In this document: piece by piece, positions 36,115 to 45,960 of the stretch
How the letters are laid out: each line of letters opens with the position of its first letter
Numbering within the stretch: the first letter of the stretch is position 1
Assembly (NCBI GenBank): GCA_903847205.1
Contig: CAINDA010000034.1
Coordinates: 59,620-123,619, forward strand
Length of the DNA stretch: 64,000 nucleotides
Direction of reading: 5' to 3'
Origin: an uncultured Bacteroidota bacterium
GTDB lineage: Bacteria; Bacteroidota; Bacteroidia; 2-12-FULL-35-15
Position numbers and translations under genes: made by a program
The notes under the pieces: model-generated
The model's input: only the letters and a program-made list of their open reading frames with translations
Told to the model about the DNA's origin: nothing
Databases searched by the model: none

Positions 36115-37383
36115 ATGTATATCCGCCCCATATTTTCCGCACTGATTTTTTTATTGTTTTTTATTCCAGCTTCAGCGCAAAAAAACAGTATCAAAAAAAA
36201 TATTATTAAGCCCGTAATACGTGGAACTGCAAAAACAGCCTGTGACTGCAAGGATGCAGTTAAAATCAGTCTCAATAAAATTACAACCTACGGCCCTACA
36301 GTTCCTCCTGTTGGTTTTGGTTCAGTTCAGGAAATAACATCTAAAAACAAATTTGATAAATCAGCTTTTGAAGAAGAACATAACTCAGCATGGTACTCGC
36401 TGGATATTAAGTATGACGGGGAGTTCGGATTTGAAATTATTCCGCAGGATACAGCAGATGATTATGATTTTTTACTTTATAAATATACCGATTCTAATTT
36501 TTGCGAAGCGCTGCAAAAAAAACATTTAAAACCTATCCGGTCAAATTTATCCCGCGCAAGTCAGCAGACAAGGGGTATAACAGGATTATCGTCTGACGCT
36601 AAAAATGAATTTGTCGGAAAAGGAATCGGTGAAGCCTATTCAAAATCCGTTGAAGTAAAAAAGGGAGAAAAATATATTCTTGTTTTGGATAACGTGTATG
36701 AAGGGGGAAAAGGACATATCATAAATTTTAATTACATCAAGCAGGTTGAAATTTCAGGAACAGTACTTAATGAAGACAGCATCCCGGTGAAGGCAGAAAT
36801 TTCTTTGACTGATAATAAAGGAACTGTTGTGAAACAAATAAACACTGAAAACGATGGTAAATACACAATAAATGCAGGGCTGAAAGAAAATTTAGATTAT
36901 ACACTTGCTTTTTCTTCCGACAGCAGTTTTGTTCAGGCAAAAACCCTTAATACAAAAAATTTAAAACAGGCCGGCGCTTTTAACGACATCCGGACTATAC
37001 TTCCTAAATTAAAAAAAGGAATGAAGGTTAATATGAATTGTATTAACTTTTTTGGAGGTCTTGCAATATTATTGCCGGCAAGTATTTCATCTGTGGAGGC
37101 ACTTTATAAACTTATGAAAAAAAACAAACAAATGGTAATCCGAATTGAAGGGCATGTAAACGGATCAACAAGGGCTAAAGTAGAAGCTAAGATAGATTAT
37201 CAAATATTGTCGGAAAAAAGGGCTGAAACAGTTTTTCTTTATTTAGTCAGTATGGGTATCGAGAAAGAGAGGATTAGCACTATCGGGTATGGCGGAAAAA
37301 AAATGCTTTATCCTGACGCATCCGATGAAGCCAAACAGTCCGCAAATAGAAGAGTAGAAATAAATGTGGTTTCTATAAAATAA
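36115..37383 (+). CDS. OmpA family protein, tandem paralogue
   Basis: A 422-residue protein with the same plan as its neighbour at 34732: signal peptide, CDCKDAVKI, long identical patches such as SAFEEEHNSAWY and DYDFLLYKYTDS, a CarboxypepD-regulatory-like domain, and a C-terminal OmpA domain (MVIRIEGHVNGSTRAK to NRRVEINVVSIK). An insertion of about six residues in the OmpA domain (TRAKVEAKIDYQ) distinguishes the two. The two copies have diverged enough to suggest separate roles. Function is inferred as outer-membrane or peptidoglycan association. Confidence 0.88.
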   Translation: MYIRPIFSALIFLLFFIPASAQKNSIKKNIIKPVIRGTAKTACDCKDAVKISLNKITTYGPTVPPVGFGSVQEITSKNKFDKSAFEEEHNSAWYSLDIKYDGEFGFEIIPQDTADDYDFLLYKYTDSNFCEALQKKHLKPIRSNLSRASQQTRGITGLSSDAKNEFVGKGIGEAYSKSVEVKKGEKYILVLDNVYEGGKGHIINFNYIKQVEISGTVLNEDSIPVKAEISLTDNKGTVVKQINTENDGKYTINAGLKENLDYTLAFSSDSSFVQAKTLNTKNLKQAGAFNDIRTILPKLKKGMKVNMNCINFFGGLAILLPASISSVEALYKLMKKNKQMVIRIEGHVNGSTRAKVEAKIDYQILSEKRAETVFLYLVSMGIEKERISTIGYGGKKMLYPDASDEAKQSANRRVEINVVSIK

Positions 37384-37460
37384 AGCTCCGTTTAAAATTT
37401 GTATTTTCGCTTCCTGAAAAAACAGTCAACAAATTTTAAATAATTCTTTATTCCAATCTA

Positions 37461-38831
37461 ATGAGAAAAGCTTCCAACAACATCCTTGAAACCATCGGAA
37501 ACACGCCTTTAGTCCGTATTAATAATATCACTAAAGATGTAAAAGCAACAGTATATGCAAAGGTAGAAACCTTTAATCCCGGCAATTCCATCAAAGACCG
37601 TATGGCACTTAAGATGATTGAAATTGCTGAAAAAGACGGACGTTTGAAACCAGGCGGCACAATCATAGAAGGCACCAGCGGAAACACTGGCATGGGCTTG
37701 GCAATAGCTTCTATCATTAAAGGATACAAATGTATTTTTACTACTACTGATAAACAATCCAAAGAAAAAGTAGATGCACTGCGCGCTTTCGGCGCTGATG
37801 TTATTGTATGCCCTACTAATGTTGAGCCTGAAGATCCCCGCTCCTATTATTCTGTTTCATCACGTTTGGAAAAAGAAATTCCAAACTCATGGAAACCCAA
37901 TCAATATGATAACTTGAGCAACTCACTTGCGCATTACGAACAGACAGGCCCCGAAATATGGGAACAGACCGAAGGTAAAATCACACACCTTATTGTCGGC
38001 GTAGGTACAGGCGGTACCATTTCCGGTACCGGGCGTTATTTAAAAGAAAAAAATCCAAATATTAAAGTATGGGGCATTGATACATACGGCTCCGTTTTTA
38101 AGAAATACAAAGAGACAGGCATCTTTGATAAAAACGAAATTTATCCCTACATCACTGAAGGCATAGGCGAAGATTTTTTACCAGCCAATGTTGATTTTAA
38201 TGTAATTGACCGTTTCGAAAAAGTGACTGATAAAGATGCTGCAATAATGACGCGTGAGATTACTAAAAAAGAAGGAATTTTTGCAGGCAATTCAGCAGGT
38301 TCGGCAATGGCAGGACTGATGCAGTTAAAAGATGAATTAAAAAAAGGCGATGTAGCTGTTGTAATTTTTCACGATCACGGCACACGCTACCTCGGCAAAA
38401 TGTTTAATGACGAGTGGATGCTTGAAAAAGGATTCTTCGATAAAAAAGGATTGGTTGCAAAAGATTTTGTGAATAACACTACCAACGGGCAGTTAATTAC
38501 TATTGAAGCATCGGACACAATTGCGAATGCAGTGAAACTGATGAGTAAAATGGATATCTCCCAAATTCCGGTAACGCAGGAAAAGCGCGTGGTTGGCTCA
38601 TTAAACGAAAGTCTGCTGTATTCCAAAATAACTGCTAATCCCGAAATAAAAAATCAAAAAGTTGAAACCATTATGCAGCCGGCATTTCCGTTTGTTGATA
38701 TTTCTGCTCCCATAGATTCGCTTTCAGCAATGATTACAGATCAAAACCCTGCAGTGCTTGTTAAAGATTTTAAATTAGATAAAACATATATCATTACACG
38801 CTATGATATTATTAATGCGTTAACAAAATAA
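37461..38831 (+). CDS. Cystathionine beta-synthase / PLP-dependent cysteine synthase with CBS domains
   Basis: A 456-residue protein. Residues 1-320 are a fold-type II PLP enzyme: NTPLVRINNI, the PLP lysine Lys45 in GNSIKDRMAL, EGTSGNTGMGLA, and GTGGTISGTGRYLKE as phosphate loop. Two CBS domains follow (about 345-456: TIEASDTIANAVKLMSKMDISQ and PFVDISAPIDSLSAM). This length and layout match cystathionine beta-synthase (homocysteine plus serine to cystathionine). Use of O-acetylserine to make cysteine is also possible. The CBS pair probably senses a ligand such as AdoMet or an adenine nucleotide. Confidence 0.9.
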   Translation: MRKASNNILETIGNTPLVRINNITKDVKATVYAKVETFNPGNSIKDRMALKMIEIAEKDGRLKPGGTIIEGTSGNTGMGLAIASIIKGYKCIFTTTDKQSKEKVDALRAFGADVIVCPTNVEPEDPRSYYSVSSRLEKEIPNSWKPNQYDNLSNSLAHYEQTGPEIWEQTEGKITHLIVGVGTGGTISGTGRYLKEKNPNIKVWGIDTYGSVFKKYKETGIFDKNEIYPYITEGIGEDFLPANVDFNVIDRFEKVTDKDAAIMTREITKKEGIFAGNSAGSAMAGLMQLKDELKKGDVAVVIFHDHGTRYLGKMFNDEWMLEKGFFDKKGLVAKDFVNNTTNGQLITIEASDTIANAVKLMSKMDISQIPVTQEKRVVGSLNESLLYSKITANPEIKNQKVETIMQPAFPFVDISAPIDSLSAMITDQNPAVLVKDFKLDKTYIITRYDIINALTK

Positions 38832-38919
38832 ATCAGAGTTTGTTTTACATCAATACTATTAGGTTACTGCTTATTTAAAAGTATCTGTTAATTATTTGCT
38901 TCAATTTTTTTTCGACAAA

Positions 38920-39588
38920 ATGAAATTTATGCTGTTAAATTTTAGAAGGCTTATTTTGCCTGCTATTTTATTTATTAGTTTTTTTAATGCATCAGCTCAA
39001 ACCAAAATGGTGTCTGAAAGCATTGTATTGACTCAGAAAATTGCAGCTGCTTTAAAAACAAGTTTGGGTAATTCGATAATTGTAAAAGATTCGAGTATTG
39101 AATATAAAACAGAAAAAAGTACTTTTTTAATTACAATTTTTAATTCTAAAAAAGGTAAGGAGGGAATGTGGAAAACGGTAATTATCAATAATTGTGAAGT
39201 CGATTTTCGGGCAGCAGGCTCTAAAGAAATAGACAAGTTAGTGTATCAAGCAATTTTTAAGGAAAAATTGGGTTCAGCCGCTAAAGTAATAATGGCAGAT
39301 GACAAAAACGGAAGCTATTATCCTGAAATTAAGTTTAAAGGAATTATAGAACAATGCAATATGGGCTGTGCTGTTGACGGAATATGCACTTTAACTGTCA
39401 GCGGCATTGAAATAAAGTGGGCTTCCGGCGAATACGGCGGTACTGAACCAAGAGGAAAAGTCCTGAATGCAGAGGAGGTACAATTGAGTAATTCCATTGG
39501 AAAATCTGCAGAAGTATATTGCCGGTTCATACCATATCTAAGCGAAATCTACGGCAAAGCTGATTATTATATTAAACTTTTAAATTAA
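38920..39588 (+). CDS. Hypothetical secreted protein
   Basis: About 222 residues from the ATG at 38920, which gives a normal signal peptide (MKFMLLNFRRLILPAILFIS, cleavage after ASA). An upstream TTG at 38896 would only add eight residues. The mature part has an alternating charged pattern (IIVKDSSIEYKTEKSTFLIT), and a cysteine pair appears in QCNMGCAVDGICTL. No family recognised. It is followed 12 bp later by the metal receptor-like gene, so the two may be co-transcribed. Confidence 0.75.
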   Translation: MKFMLLNFRRLILPAILFISFFNASAQTKMVSESIVLTQKIAAALKTSLGNSIIVKDSSIEYKTEKSTFLITIFNSKKGKEGMWKTVIINNCEVDFRAAGSKEIDKLVYQAIFKEKLGSAAKVIMADDKNGSYYPEIKFKGIIEQCNMGCAVDGICTLTVSGIEIKWASGEYGGTEPRGKVLNAEEVQLSNSIGKSAEVYCRFIPYLSEIYGKADYYIKLLN

Positions 39589-39600
39589 CAATTAAACTTC

Positions 39601-40398
39601 ATGTTTACTGACCAGTTAGGCAGAAAAATCTACCTTCCCTCCCCTCCCAAAAGAATAATTTCTTTAGTACCCTCTCAGACCGAATTATTATATGATTTAG
39701 GCCTGCACAATGAAGTTATCGGCATCACCAAGTTCTGCATTCATCCAGATGAATGGTTCCGCAGTAAACCTCACATCGGCGGCACAAAAACACTTGATTT
39801 CGAAAAAATAAAACAATTAAATCCTGATTTAATTATCGGCAATAAAGAAGAAAATGAAAAAGAACAGATTGAGGAGCTGATGAAACATTACAATGTCTGG
39901 ATGAGCGACATTAATAATCTGAAAGATGCATTAACCATGATTGTTTACATTGGCGTGTTAACCGGCAAAAGTTCAGAAGCATTAAATATTAAATTGCAGA
40001 CAGAATTTCAGTTCAACTCATTCAGCTATCAGCTTCCGGTTTTGAATCCCAAACCGAAAGCGGCATACTTCATCTGGCGAAAACCCTATATAACAGCAGG
40101 AAACAATACTTTTATAAACGATATGCTTATCCGCTGCGGTTTCGATAATGTATTTGCATCGCCTGATTTAACACGTTATCCGGAGGTTGACAGAAATCAG
40201 CTTTCAGCAGCGTCGCCAAACCTGATTTTACTTTCATCAGAGCCATACCCCTTTAAAGAAAAGCATATTGATGAATTCAAGGAAATCTGCCCTAACGCAA
40301 AAATAATAACCGTTGACGGAGAATTATTTTCATGGTACGGCTCCCGCTTATTAAAAACTCCCGCCTATCTGAAAGAACAGATTCTTTCAATTCTATAA
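39601..40398 (+). CDS. Helical backbone metal receptor (BtuF/FepB-like fold) without signal peptide
   Basis: A 265-residue protein resembling periplasmic cobalamin or iron-siderophore binding proteins: RIISLVPSQTELLYDLGL at the start, GITKFCIHP, HIGGTKTLDFEKIKQLNPDL and a long helix at about 105-140. It has no signal peptide or lipobox, so it would be cytoplasmic. Such leaderless members are known in Bacteroidota, by my recollection. The ligand is unknown. No btuCD genes are nearby. Confidence 0.82.
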   Translation: MFTDQLGRKIYLPSPPKRIISLVPSQTELLYDLGLHNEVIGITKFCIHPDEWFRSKPHIGGTKTLDFEKIKQLNPDLIIGNKEENEKEQIEELMKHYNVWMSDINNLKDALTMIVYIGVLTGKSSEALNIKLQTEFQFNSFSYQLPVLNPKPKAAYFIWRKPYITAGNNTFINDMLIRCGFDNVFASPDLTRYPEVDRNQLSAASPNLILLSSEPYPFKEKHIDEFKEICPNAKIITVDGELFSWYGSRLLKTPAYLKEQILSIL

Positions 40399-40467
40399 TT
40401 AATTTTTAAAAGTATTTGCATTGTGCTGCAATGTGCATTACTTTTGCAGTTCAAATTTCATTTCCTT

Positions 40468-42768
40468 ATGAGCCTCCAAAAACACTCAATCAACGGCTTA
40501 CTTTTTTTTATTCTGTTTATTTTTCTTGTGAATGATTTAGCTGCGCAAAAAGTAGGACTCGTTTTAAGCGGCGGCGGCGCTGCAGGTTATGCGCATATAG
40601 GCGTTATGAAAGCGCTTGAAGAAAATCATATACCTATAGATTATATTACTGGCACTTCACAGGGAGCCCTTGTCGGCTCTATGTTTGCAATGGGGTATTC
40701 CCCTGCTCAAATGGAAGAATTGGTAAAAACTGAGTCTTTTAAAAATATGGCTCAGGCCGTTATTGATGAAAAATATGCTTACTATTTTAAACGAAGCGAA
40801 GATAACTCATCCTGGCTTACATTTAAATTGTCGCTTGATTCAGCGCTTACAGTGAGACTTCCGACTAACGTGCTGTCGCCTATTTCAGTTGATTTCGGAC
40901 TGATGGAATATTTAAGCGGACCTGCCGCTGTTGCAAAATATAATTTCGACAGTTTATTTGTGCCTTTCCGATGTGTTGCCGCTGATATAGAAAGAAAAGA
41001 AACTATAGTTTTTAAAAATGGAGATTTGGGCGAAGCCGTGAGGGCTTCAATTGCCTATCCTTTTTTTATTCCCCCTGTTGTAATAGACGGCAGACTGCTG
41101 TATGACGGCGGCTTTTACAATAATTTCACATCAAACATTATGTATGATGATTTTTATCCTGATTTTATTATTGGCAGTACTGTGGCCGGTAATTCTCATT
41201 CACCTGATGAAGATGACATCGTTTCGCAGATAAAATCAATGCTTCTTATCAAAACAAAATTTGAGGTGCCATGTGAAGCCGGAATAGTTATTAAACCGAA
41301 AACAACTGTGAGTCTTTTTGATTTCAATAATCCGCAGCCTACTATTGACAGCGGTTATGTTGAAACAATGCGCAGAATTGATTTCATTAAAAAAAATATT
41401 GCACGCAGGGCTGACCCTGCTGAAGTTGCTGCAAAAAGAAAAGCTTTCAGATCAAAAATCCCTCCACAGGTTTTTGATAAAATATACATTGAAGGCTTAA
41501 ATAATAAACAATCGGAATATGCGCGCAAAATACTTCAGCGTAAGAGCAAGCAGATAAGTTTTGAAGATATTAAAGGAGGGTACTTCAGACTTGCTTCCGA
41601 TAATAAAATAAAATCAATATTTCCAAAAGCTAAGTTCAATCCTGCAACAGGATATTATGATTTGTATTTAAAAATTAAAAAAGAGCGCGACATTATCACT
41701 TATTTCGGAGGCAATTTTTCTAACCGCCCTATAAGCCAGGGATATATAGGCCTTCAGTATAATTACCTCAGTACATTTGCTACAGAGGTAATGGGTAATG
41801 CCTACTTTGGGAAGCTTTACAGCTCTGTGCAGGTAAAAACACGTTTAGATTTTCCTTTCAAAGTGCCTGTTTATATCGAACCTAATTTTACATTTAATAA
41901 ATTTGATTATTACTCCAGCAGCAACGCGTTTTTAACTGATATACGCCCTGCTTATCTTAAACAAAGCGAGGAATACGGCGCTTTGAATTTTGGATTCCCA
42001 ACTGGCAACAAAGCGCGCATTGTATTTGGCGGAGGAGGCGGACGTCTGACAGATACCTATTATCAAACATCAAACTTCACAGAAAAAGATACTGCAGACC
42101 GTACAAACTTTGATATGTTTACTTCACAGATTTATTACGAAGTAAATTCGCTGAACCGCAAGCAGTATGCAAACCAGGGAGAATATCTTAATTTTAAAGT
42201 CCGCTATGTTACAGGAGTAGAAACTAATGAACCTGGTTCTACTTCTACTGACACCGTTAGTGAATATAGAAAAAGCCACCAGTGGATTACTTTAAACTTA
42301 AGAGCTGAACGCTATTTTAACAGAAGAGGCACGTTGAAAATTGGTTTATTCGGCGAAGCTGTGTATTCTACACAAGACCTTTTTAATAATTATACTGCCA
42401 GTATTTTATCTGCTCCTGCATTTCAGCCGACACCAGACAGCAAAACGCTTTTTTTAGAAAATTACCGGGCATATCAATACGCGGCAGGAGGTTTAAAATT
42501 TGTTGTGAATTTCAGACCTAATATTGAATTGCGTGCAGAAGGATATATTTTTCAGCCTTTCAGATCACTTATTGAAACCACCGATTTAAAAACAGAATAC
42601 AGCACTCCATTTGCTTTCCAGCATTACATTGTTACCGGTGCAATTGTTTGGAATACGCCTGTGGGGCCTTTAAGTTTCAGCGCCAATTATTACGACCATC
42701 AGCAGACTCCGGTTTCTTTTCTCTTCCACTTCGGCTACGTTATGTTTAACAAACGTGCTTTAGAGTAA
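40468..42768 (+). CDS. Patatin-like phospholipase with BamA-type beta-barrel
   Basis: About 766 residues from the ATG at 40468; an upstream GTG at 40423 would put residues ahead of the signal peptide (cleavage near LAAQ). Residues about 28-310 are a patatin lipase: oxyanion GGGAAGYAHIG, nucleophile Ser64 in GTSQG, catalytic Asp213 in YDGGFY. A POTRA-like segment follows (about 335-410), then an outer-membrane barrel of Omp85/BamA type (about 415-766) ending in FHFGYVMFNKRALE. This is the PlpD-like (type Vd) layout, in which the lipase is on the periplasmic side or passed to the surface. Confidence 0.9.
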   Translation: MSLQKHSINGLLFFILFIFLVNDLAAQKVGLVLSGGGAAGYAHIGVMKALEENHIPIDYITGTSQGALVGSMFAMGYSPAQMEELVKTESFKNMAQAVIDEKYAYYFKRSEDNSSWLTFKLSLDSALTVRLPTNVLSPISVDFGLMEYLSGPAAVAKYNFDSLFVPFRCVAADIERKETIVFKNGDLGEAVRASIAYPFFIPPVVIDGRLLYDGGFYNNFTSNIMYDDFYPDFIIGSTVAGNSHSPDEDDIVSQIKSMLLIKTKFEVPCEAGIVIKPKTTVSLFDFNNPQPTIDSGYVETMRRIDFIKKNIARRADPAEVAAKRKAFRSKIPPQVFDKIYIEGLNNKQSEYARKILQRKSKQISFEDIKGGYFRLASDNKIKSIFPKAKFNPATGYYDLYLKIKKERDIITYFGGNFSNRPISQGYIGLQYNYLSTFATEVMGNAYFGKLYSSVQVKTRLDFPFKVPVYIEPNFTFNKFDYYSSSNAFLTDIRPAYLKQSEEYGALNFGFPTGNKARIVFGGGGGRLTDTYYQTSNFTEKDTADRTNFDMFTSQIYYEVNSLNRKQYANQGEYLNFKVRYVTGVETNEPGSTSTDTVSEYRKSHQWITLNLRAERYFNRRGTLKIGLFGEAVYSTQDLFNNYTASILSAPAFQPTPDSKTLFLENYRAYQYAAGGLKFVVNFRPNIELRAEGYIFQPFRSLIETTDLKTEYSTPFAFQHYIVTGAIVWNTPVGPLSFSANYYDHQQTPVSFLFHFGYVMFNKRALE

Positions 42769-42769
42769 T

Positions 42770-42926
42770 ATACTGATGTGCGGATTTGCTGATGTACCGA
42801 TATGTTGATGTATCGGTACATTGGTAGATCAGAAAATCAATACATTGGTACATCAGTAAATCTGCACATCAGTAAATCAATATATCAGCAAATTCTCACA
42901 TCGGTATATTGGCACATCAACACATT
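42770..42926. repeat. Short-word intergenic repeat (ACATCAGTAAATC)
   Basis: A ~155-bp stretch is built from recurring words such as GTACATCAG, AAATC, CACATCAG and TTGGTACATC in both orientations. There is no fixed unit length and there are no unique spacers, so it is not a CRISPR. It fills much of the 42769-43098 gap before the hppA promoter. Confidence 0.65.
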
Positions 42927-42959
42927 ATAAAATTGTCTTCCCTTTCTCCTTTTTTTGTT

Positions 42960-42990
42960 TTTGATATTCAGTAGATTTTATATAAGTTTG
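42960..42990 (+). promoter_or_regulatory. Promoter of the membrane pyrophosphatase gene
   Basis: TTTG at 42960-42963, a 19-bp spacer, and TAAGTTTG at 42983-42990 match the Bacteroidota consensus exactly. Transcription would start near 42997, leaving a leader of about 100 nt before the ATG at 43099. Confidence 0.7.
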
Positions 42991-43098
42991 CACCCCCCTA
43001 TTTTAAAAGGCTGAATCTGAGTCTTTTTTTAAAGGAATTTATATTCAGCGGGATTGCTGAATAATTAATAAAAAAACAATTTTAATTTAATATAATTT

Positions 43099-45762
43099 AT
43101 GAACGAATACGTAATTTATTTGGCGCCCGCATTAGGGATTTTAGGATTGATAGTAATGGCTCTAAAATCGGCCTGGGTTACCAAGCAGGATGCCGGAGAT
43201 AAAAACATGCAGGAACTCGCAGGCTACATTGCTGACGGAGCAATGGCATTTTTAAAAGCTGAATGGAAAGTGCTAAGCATATTTGTAATTTTTGCAGCTG
43301 CATTACTTGCTTATTCAGGAACAATACATGAAGTGAACGGCAAAGAAATTCACTCGAGCTGGATCATCTGTATTGCATTTATAATAGGTGCAGTTTTTTC
43401 TGCTACAGCAGGATATATAGGAATGAGAGCAGCTACAAAAGCCAACGTGCGTACTACTCAGGCTGCCCGTACAAGTTTAAAACAGGCTTTAAAAGTATCG
43501 TTTACAGGCGGAACCGTTATGGGCTTAGGTGTTGCCGGTTTGGCTGTTTTAGGATTAGGCGGCTTGTTCATTGTTTTCTTAAGAATGTTTAATGTTGTCG
43601 GCGCAGAAGGTTTAGACAGGGATCACCTTAAAATAGCTATCGAAGTATTAACCGGTTTTTCATTAGGTGCTGAATCAATTGCATTGTTTGCCCGTGTCGG
43701 CGGAGGTATTTATACTAAGGCTGCCGATGTTGGAGCTGATTTAGTCGGTAAGGTTGAAGCAGGTATTCCTGAAGATGATGTTCGCAACCCCGCTACTATT
43801 GCCGATAACGTTGGTGATAACGTTGGCGATGTTGCAGGTATGGGTGCCGATTTATTTGGTTCTTATGTAGCAACTATACTTGCAACAATGGTATTAGGAC
43901 AGGAAATTGTTGTTAAAGATAATTTCGGCGGTATGTCGCCTATATTACTGCCAATGGTGATCTGCGGTTTAGGAATTGTTTTCTCTATTGTTGGAACCTG
44001 GTTTGTAACTATTAAAGATGATAAGGCAAGCGTGCAGAATGCTCTGAACCTTGGCAACTGGGCTTCTATGTTAATCACTGTAGTTGCTTCTTATTTTGTA
44101 GTAATGTACATGCTGCCTGAGGGCGACATCACACTGCGTACTGCAACCTTCACTAAAATGGGAGTATTCGCGGCGATAGTGGTAGGCACAATTGTAGGTG
44201 CAATTATGAGTATTGTAACTGAATATTATACTGCAATGGGCAAAGGCCCTGTAAATTCTATTATTCAGCAGTCATCTACCGGACATGCTACCAACATCAT
44301 CGGCGGTTTATCGGTTGGGATGAAATCAACTGTTATTCCTATTTTAACATTGGCAGCAGGTATAATGGCTTCTTTTCATTTTGCAGGATTATACGGTGTT
44401 GCTATTGCTGCAGCAGGTATGATGGCAACTACTGCAATGCAGTTAGCGATAGATGCTTTCGGGCCGATTGCCGATAATGCAGGCGGTATTGCTGAGATGA
44501 GCCAATTGCCTCCAGAAGTTCGCGAGCGTACTGATAATTTAGATGCAGTAGGTAACACCACAGCAGCGACCGGAAAAGGATTTGCTATCGCATCAGCAGC
44601 ATTAACTTCTTTGGCATTATTTGCAGCCTTTGTAGGTATCGCAGGAATTTCTTCAATTGATATTTACAAAGCACCTGTATTAGCAGGTTTATTTGTTGGT
44701 GCTATGATTCCATTTATTTTCTCGGCATTGTGTATTCAGGCAGTTGGTAAAGCGGCAATGGATATGGTGCAGGAAGTAAGACGCCAGTTCCGCGAGATTC
44801 CGGGAATTATGGAATATAAAGCAAAACCAGAATACGAAAAATGTGTTGCTATTTCTACAAAAGCATCTATCCGCGAAATGATGATGCCCGGCGCTATTGC
44901 TTTAATTACTCCAGTAATAATCGGCTTTACATTCGGCCCTGAAGTATTAGGCGGTTTATTGGCAGGTGTAACTGTATCAGGTGTGTTGATGGGTATCTTC
45001 CAAAGCAATGCTGGCGGTGCATGGGACAATGCTAAAAAATCATTTGAAAAAGGCGTATTGATTAACGGCGAAATGTTCTACAAAAAATCTGAACCGCACA
45101 AAGCATCTGTAACCGGCGATACGGTTGGCGATCCGTTTAAAGATACTTCAGGGCCGTCAATGAACATCTTAATTAAATTAATGTCGATTGTATCATTGGT
45201 AATTGCTCCTTATATAGCAGTTAACTCTTCCGAAGGCGGAATGGGCAAAGAATGCGATATGAAAACAGAGTGTTCAATGGGCGCAATGCCTGAAGGATGC
45301 GACATGATGAGCAAATGCGACATGAGCAAATGCGCAAATATGACTAAAGAAGAGTGCGCTAAAATGTGTGATGCAAAAGGATGCACTGCAGATGAAAAAT
45401 CATACTGCATGAGTATGTACGGTGCCGACGGAAAATTTGCAGGAAGCAAATGCGACATGAACAAATGCATGAACATGAGCAAAGAAGAATGTGCCGCATA
45501 CTGCGATTCGATGAAATGTTCTCCTGACGAAAAAGCAATGTGTGTTAAACATGCAGGCATGAGCGAAGAGAAAGAATGCTGCAAAGCACATGGAGCTGCT
45601 AAATGCTCAGGCGAAGAAAAAGAAGAAGGAATGAGCAAAAAAGACTGCTGCAAAAAAAAAGGTGAGGAACATTCGAGCTGCATGAAAGGATGCAATCACG
45701 GATGCAAAACAAAAGAAGAGTGCATGAAAAGCTGCGGTAAAGAATGCGCCGATAAACACTAA
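43099..45762 (+). CDS. hppA: Sodium-type membrane pyrophosphatase with cysteine-rich C-terminal extension
   Basis: An 887-residue protein. Residues 1-712 are a complete membrane pyrophosphatase: [11 protein letters not shown] (D210/K218/E220), [20 protein letters not shown] from 236, and [10 protein letters not shown] at 485-494, where Ala rather than Lys points to the K+-dependent class. [15 protein letters not shown] lies at 635-649. Glu192 in LGAESIALF fits Na+ pumps. It hydrolyses PPi and pumps Na+ (and/or H+) outward. Residues 713-887 are an added soluble tail with 26 cysteines and many Lys/Glu/Met, including two ~42-residue repeats (both SKCDM-KC--M-KEECA--CD----CS/T-DEK). The usual family length is near 700-770, so the tail is exceptional. 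It is probably periplasmic if the family topology holds. Confidence 0.95.
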   Translation: MNEYVIYLAPALGILGLIVMALKSAWVTKQDAGDKNMQELAGYIADGAMAFLKAEWKVLSIFVIFAAALLAYSGTIHEVNGKEIHSSWIICIAFIIGAVFSATAGYIGMRAATKANVRTTQAARTSLKQALKVSFTGGTVMGLGVAGLAVLGLGGLFIVFLRMFNVVGAEGLDRDHLKIAIEVLTGFSLGAESIALFARVGGGIYTKAADVGADLVGKVEAGIPEDDVRNPATIADNVGDNVGDVAGMGADLFGSYVATILATMVLGQEIVVKDNFGGMSPILLPMVICGLGIVFSIVGTWFVTIKDDKASVQNALNLGNWASMLITVVASYFVVMYMLPEGDITLRTATFTKMGVFAAIVVGTIVGAIMSIVTEYYTAMGKGPVNSIIQQSSTGHATNIIGGLSVGMKSTVIPILTLAAGIMASFHFAGLYGVAIAAAGMMATTAMQLAIDAFGPIADNAGGIAEMSQLPPEVRERTDNLDAVGNTTAATGKGFAIASAALTSLALFAAFVGIAGISSIDIYKAPVLAGLFVGAMIPFIFSALCIQAVGKAAMDMVQEVRRQFREIPGIMEYKAKPEYEKCVAISTKASIREMMMPGAIALITPVIIGFTFGPEVLGGLLAGVTVSGVLMGIFQSNAGGAWDNAKKSFEKGVLINGEMFYKKSEPHKASVTGDTVGDPFKDTSGPSMNILIKLMSIVSLVIAPYIAVNSSEGGMGKECDMKTECSMGAMPEGCDMMSKCDMSKCANMTKEECAKMCDAKGCTADEKSYCMSMYGADGKFAGSKCDMNKCMNMSKEECAAYCDSMKCSPDEKAMCVKHAGMSEEKECCKAHGAAKCSGEEKEEGMSKKDCCKKKGEEHSSCMKGCNHGCKTKEECMKSCGKECADKH

Positions 45763-45784
45763 GACTTAAACTATATTTTATATG

Positions 45785-45837
45785 AATGCGCCCTGATTTA
45801 ATTATCAGGGCGCATTTGTTTTTAAGGGGTATATTTG
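45785..45837 (+). repeat. Hairpin/promoter element copy 1 (hppA terminator)
   Basis: A perfect 13-bp stem (AATGCGCCCTGAT at 45785-45797, loop TTAATT, right arm 45804-45816) is followed by TGTTTTT. It should terminate hppA. It runs straight into AAGGGG and TATATTTG (45830-45837), a -7-like box for the next gene. This is the best-preserved of eight copies. Confidence 0.85.
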
Positions 45838-45960
45838 TAGAGAAAGATTTATTTAATGAAAATATTGGCAGCAAGTTTAAGAAAATAAGAAAGTGGACAG
45901 ATGTAATTATTTCAACTCGACACTCGAAATCAATGCTTAATAAATTAAAAAAAAAATGGA

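Noticed and set aside
42770..42926. CRISPR-like or tandem repeat array
   Set aside because: Only short recurring words in both orientations with no constant repeat or spacer length.
45210..45695. 161-codon antisense ORF opposite the hppA tail
   Set aside because: A shadow of the Cys/Lys-rich codons of the tail; no independent evidence.
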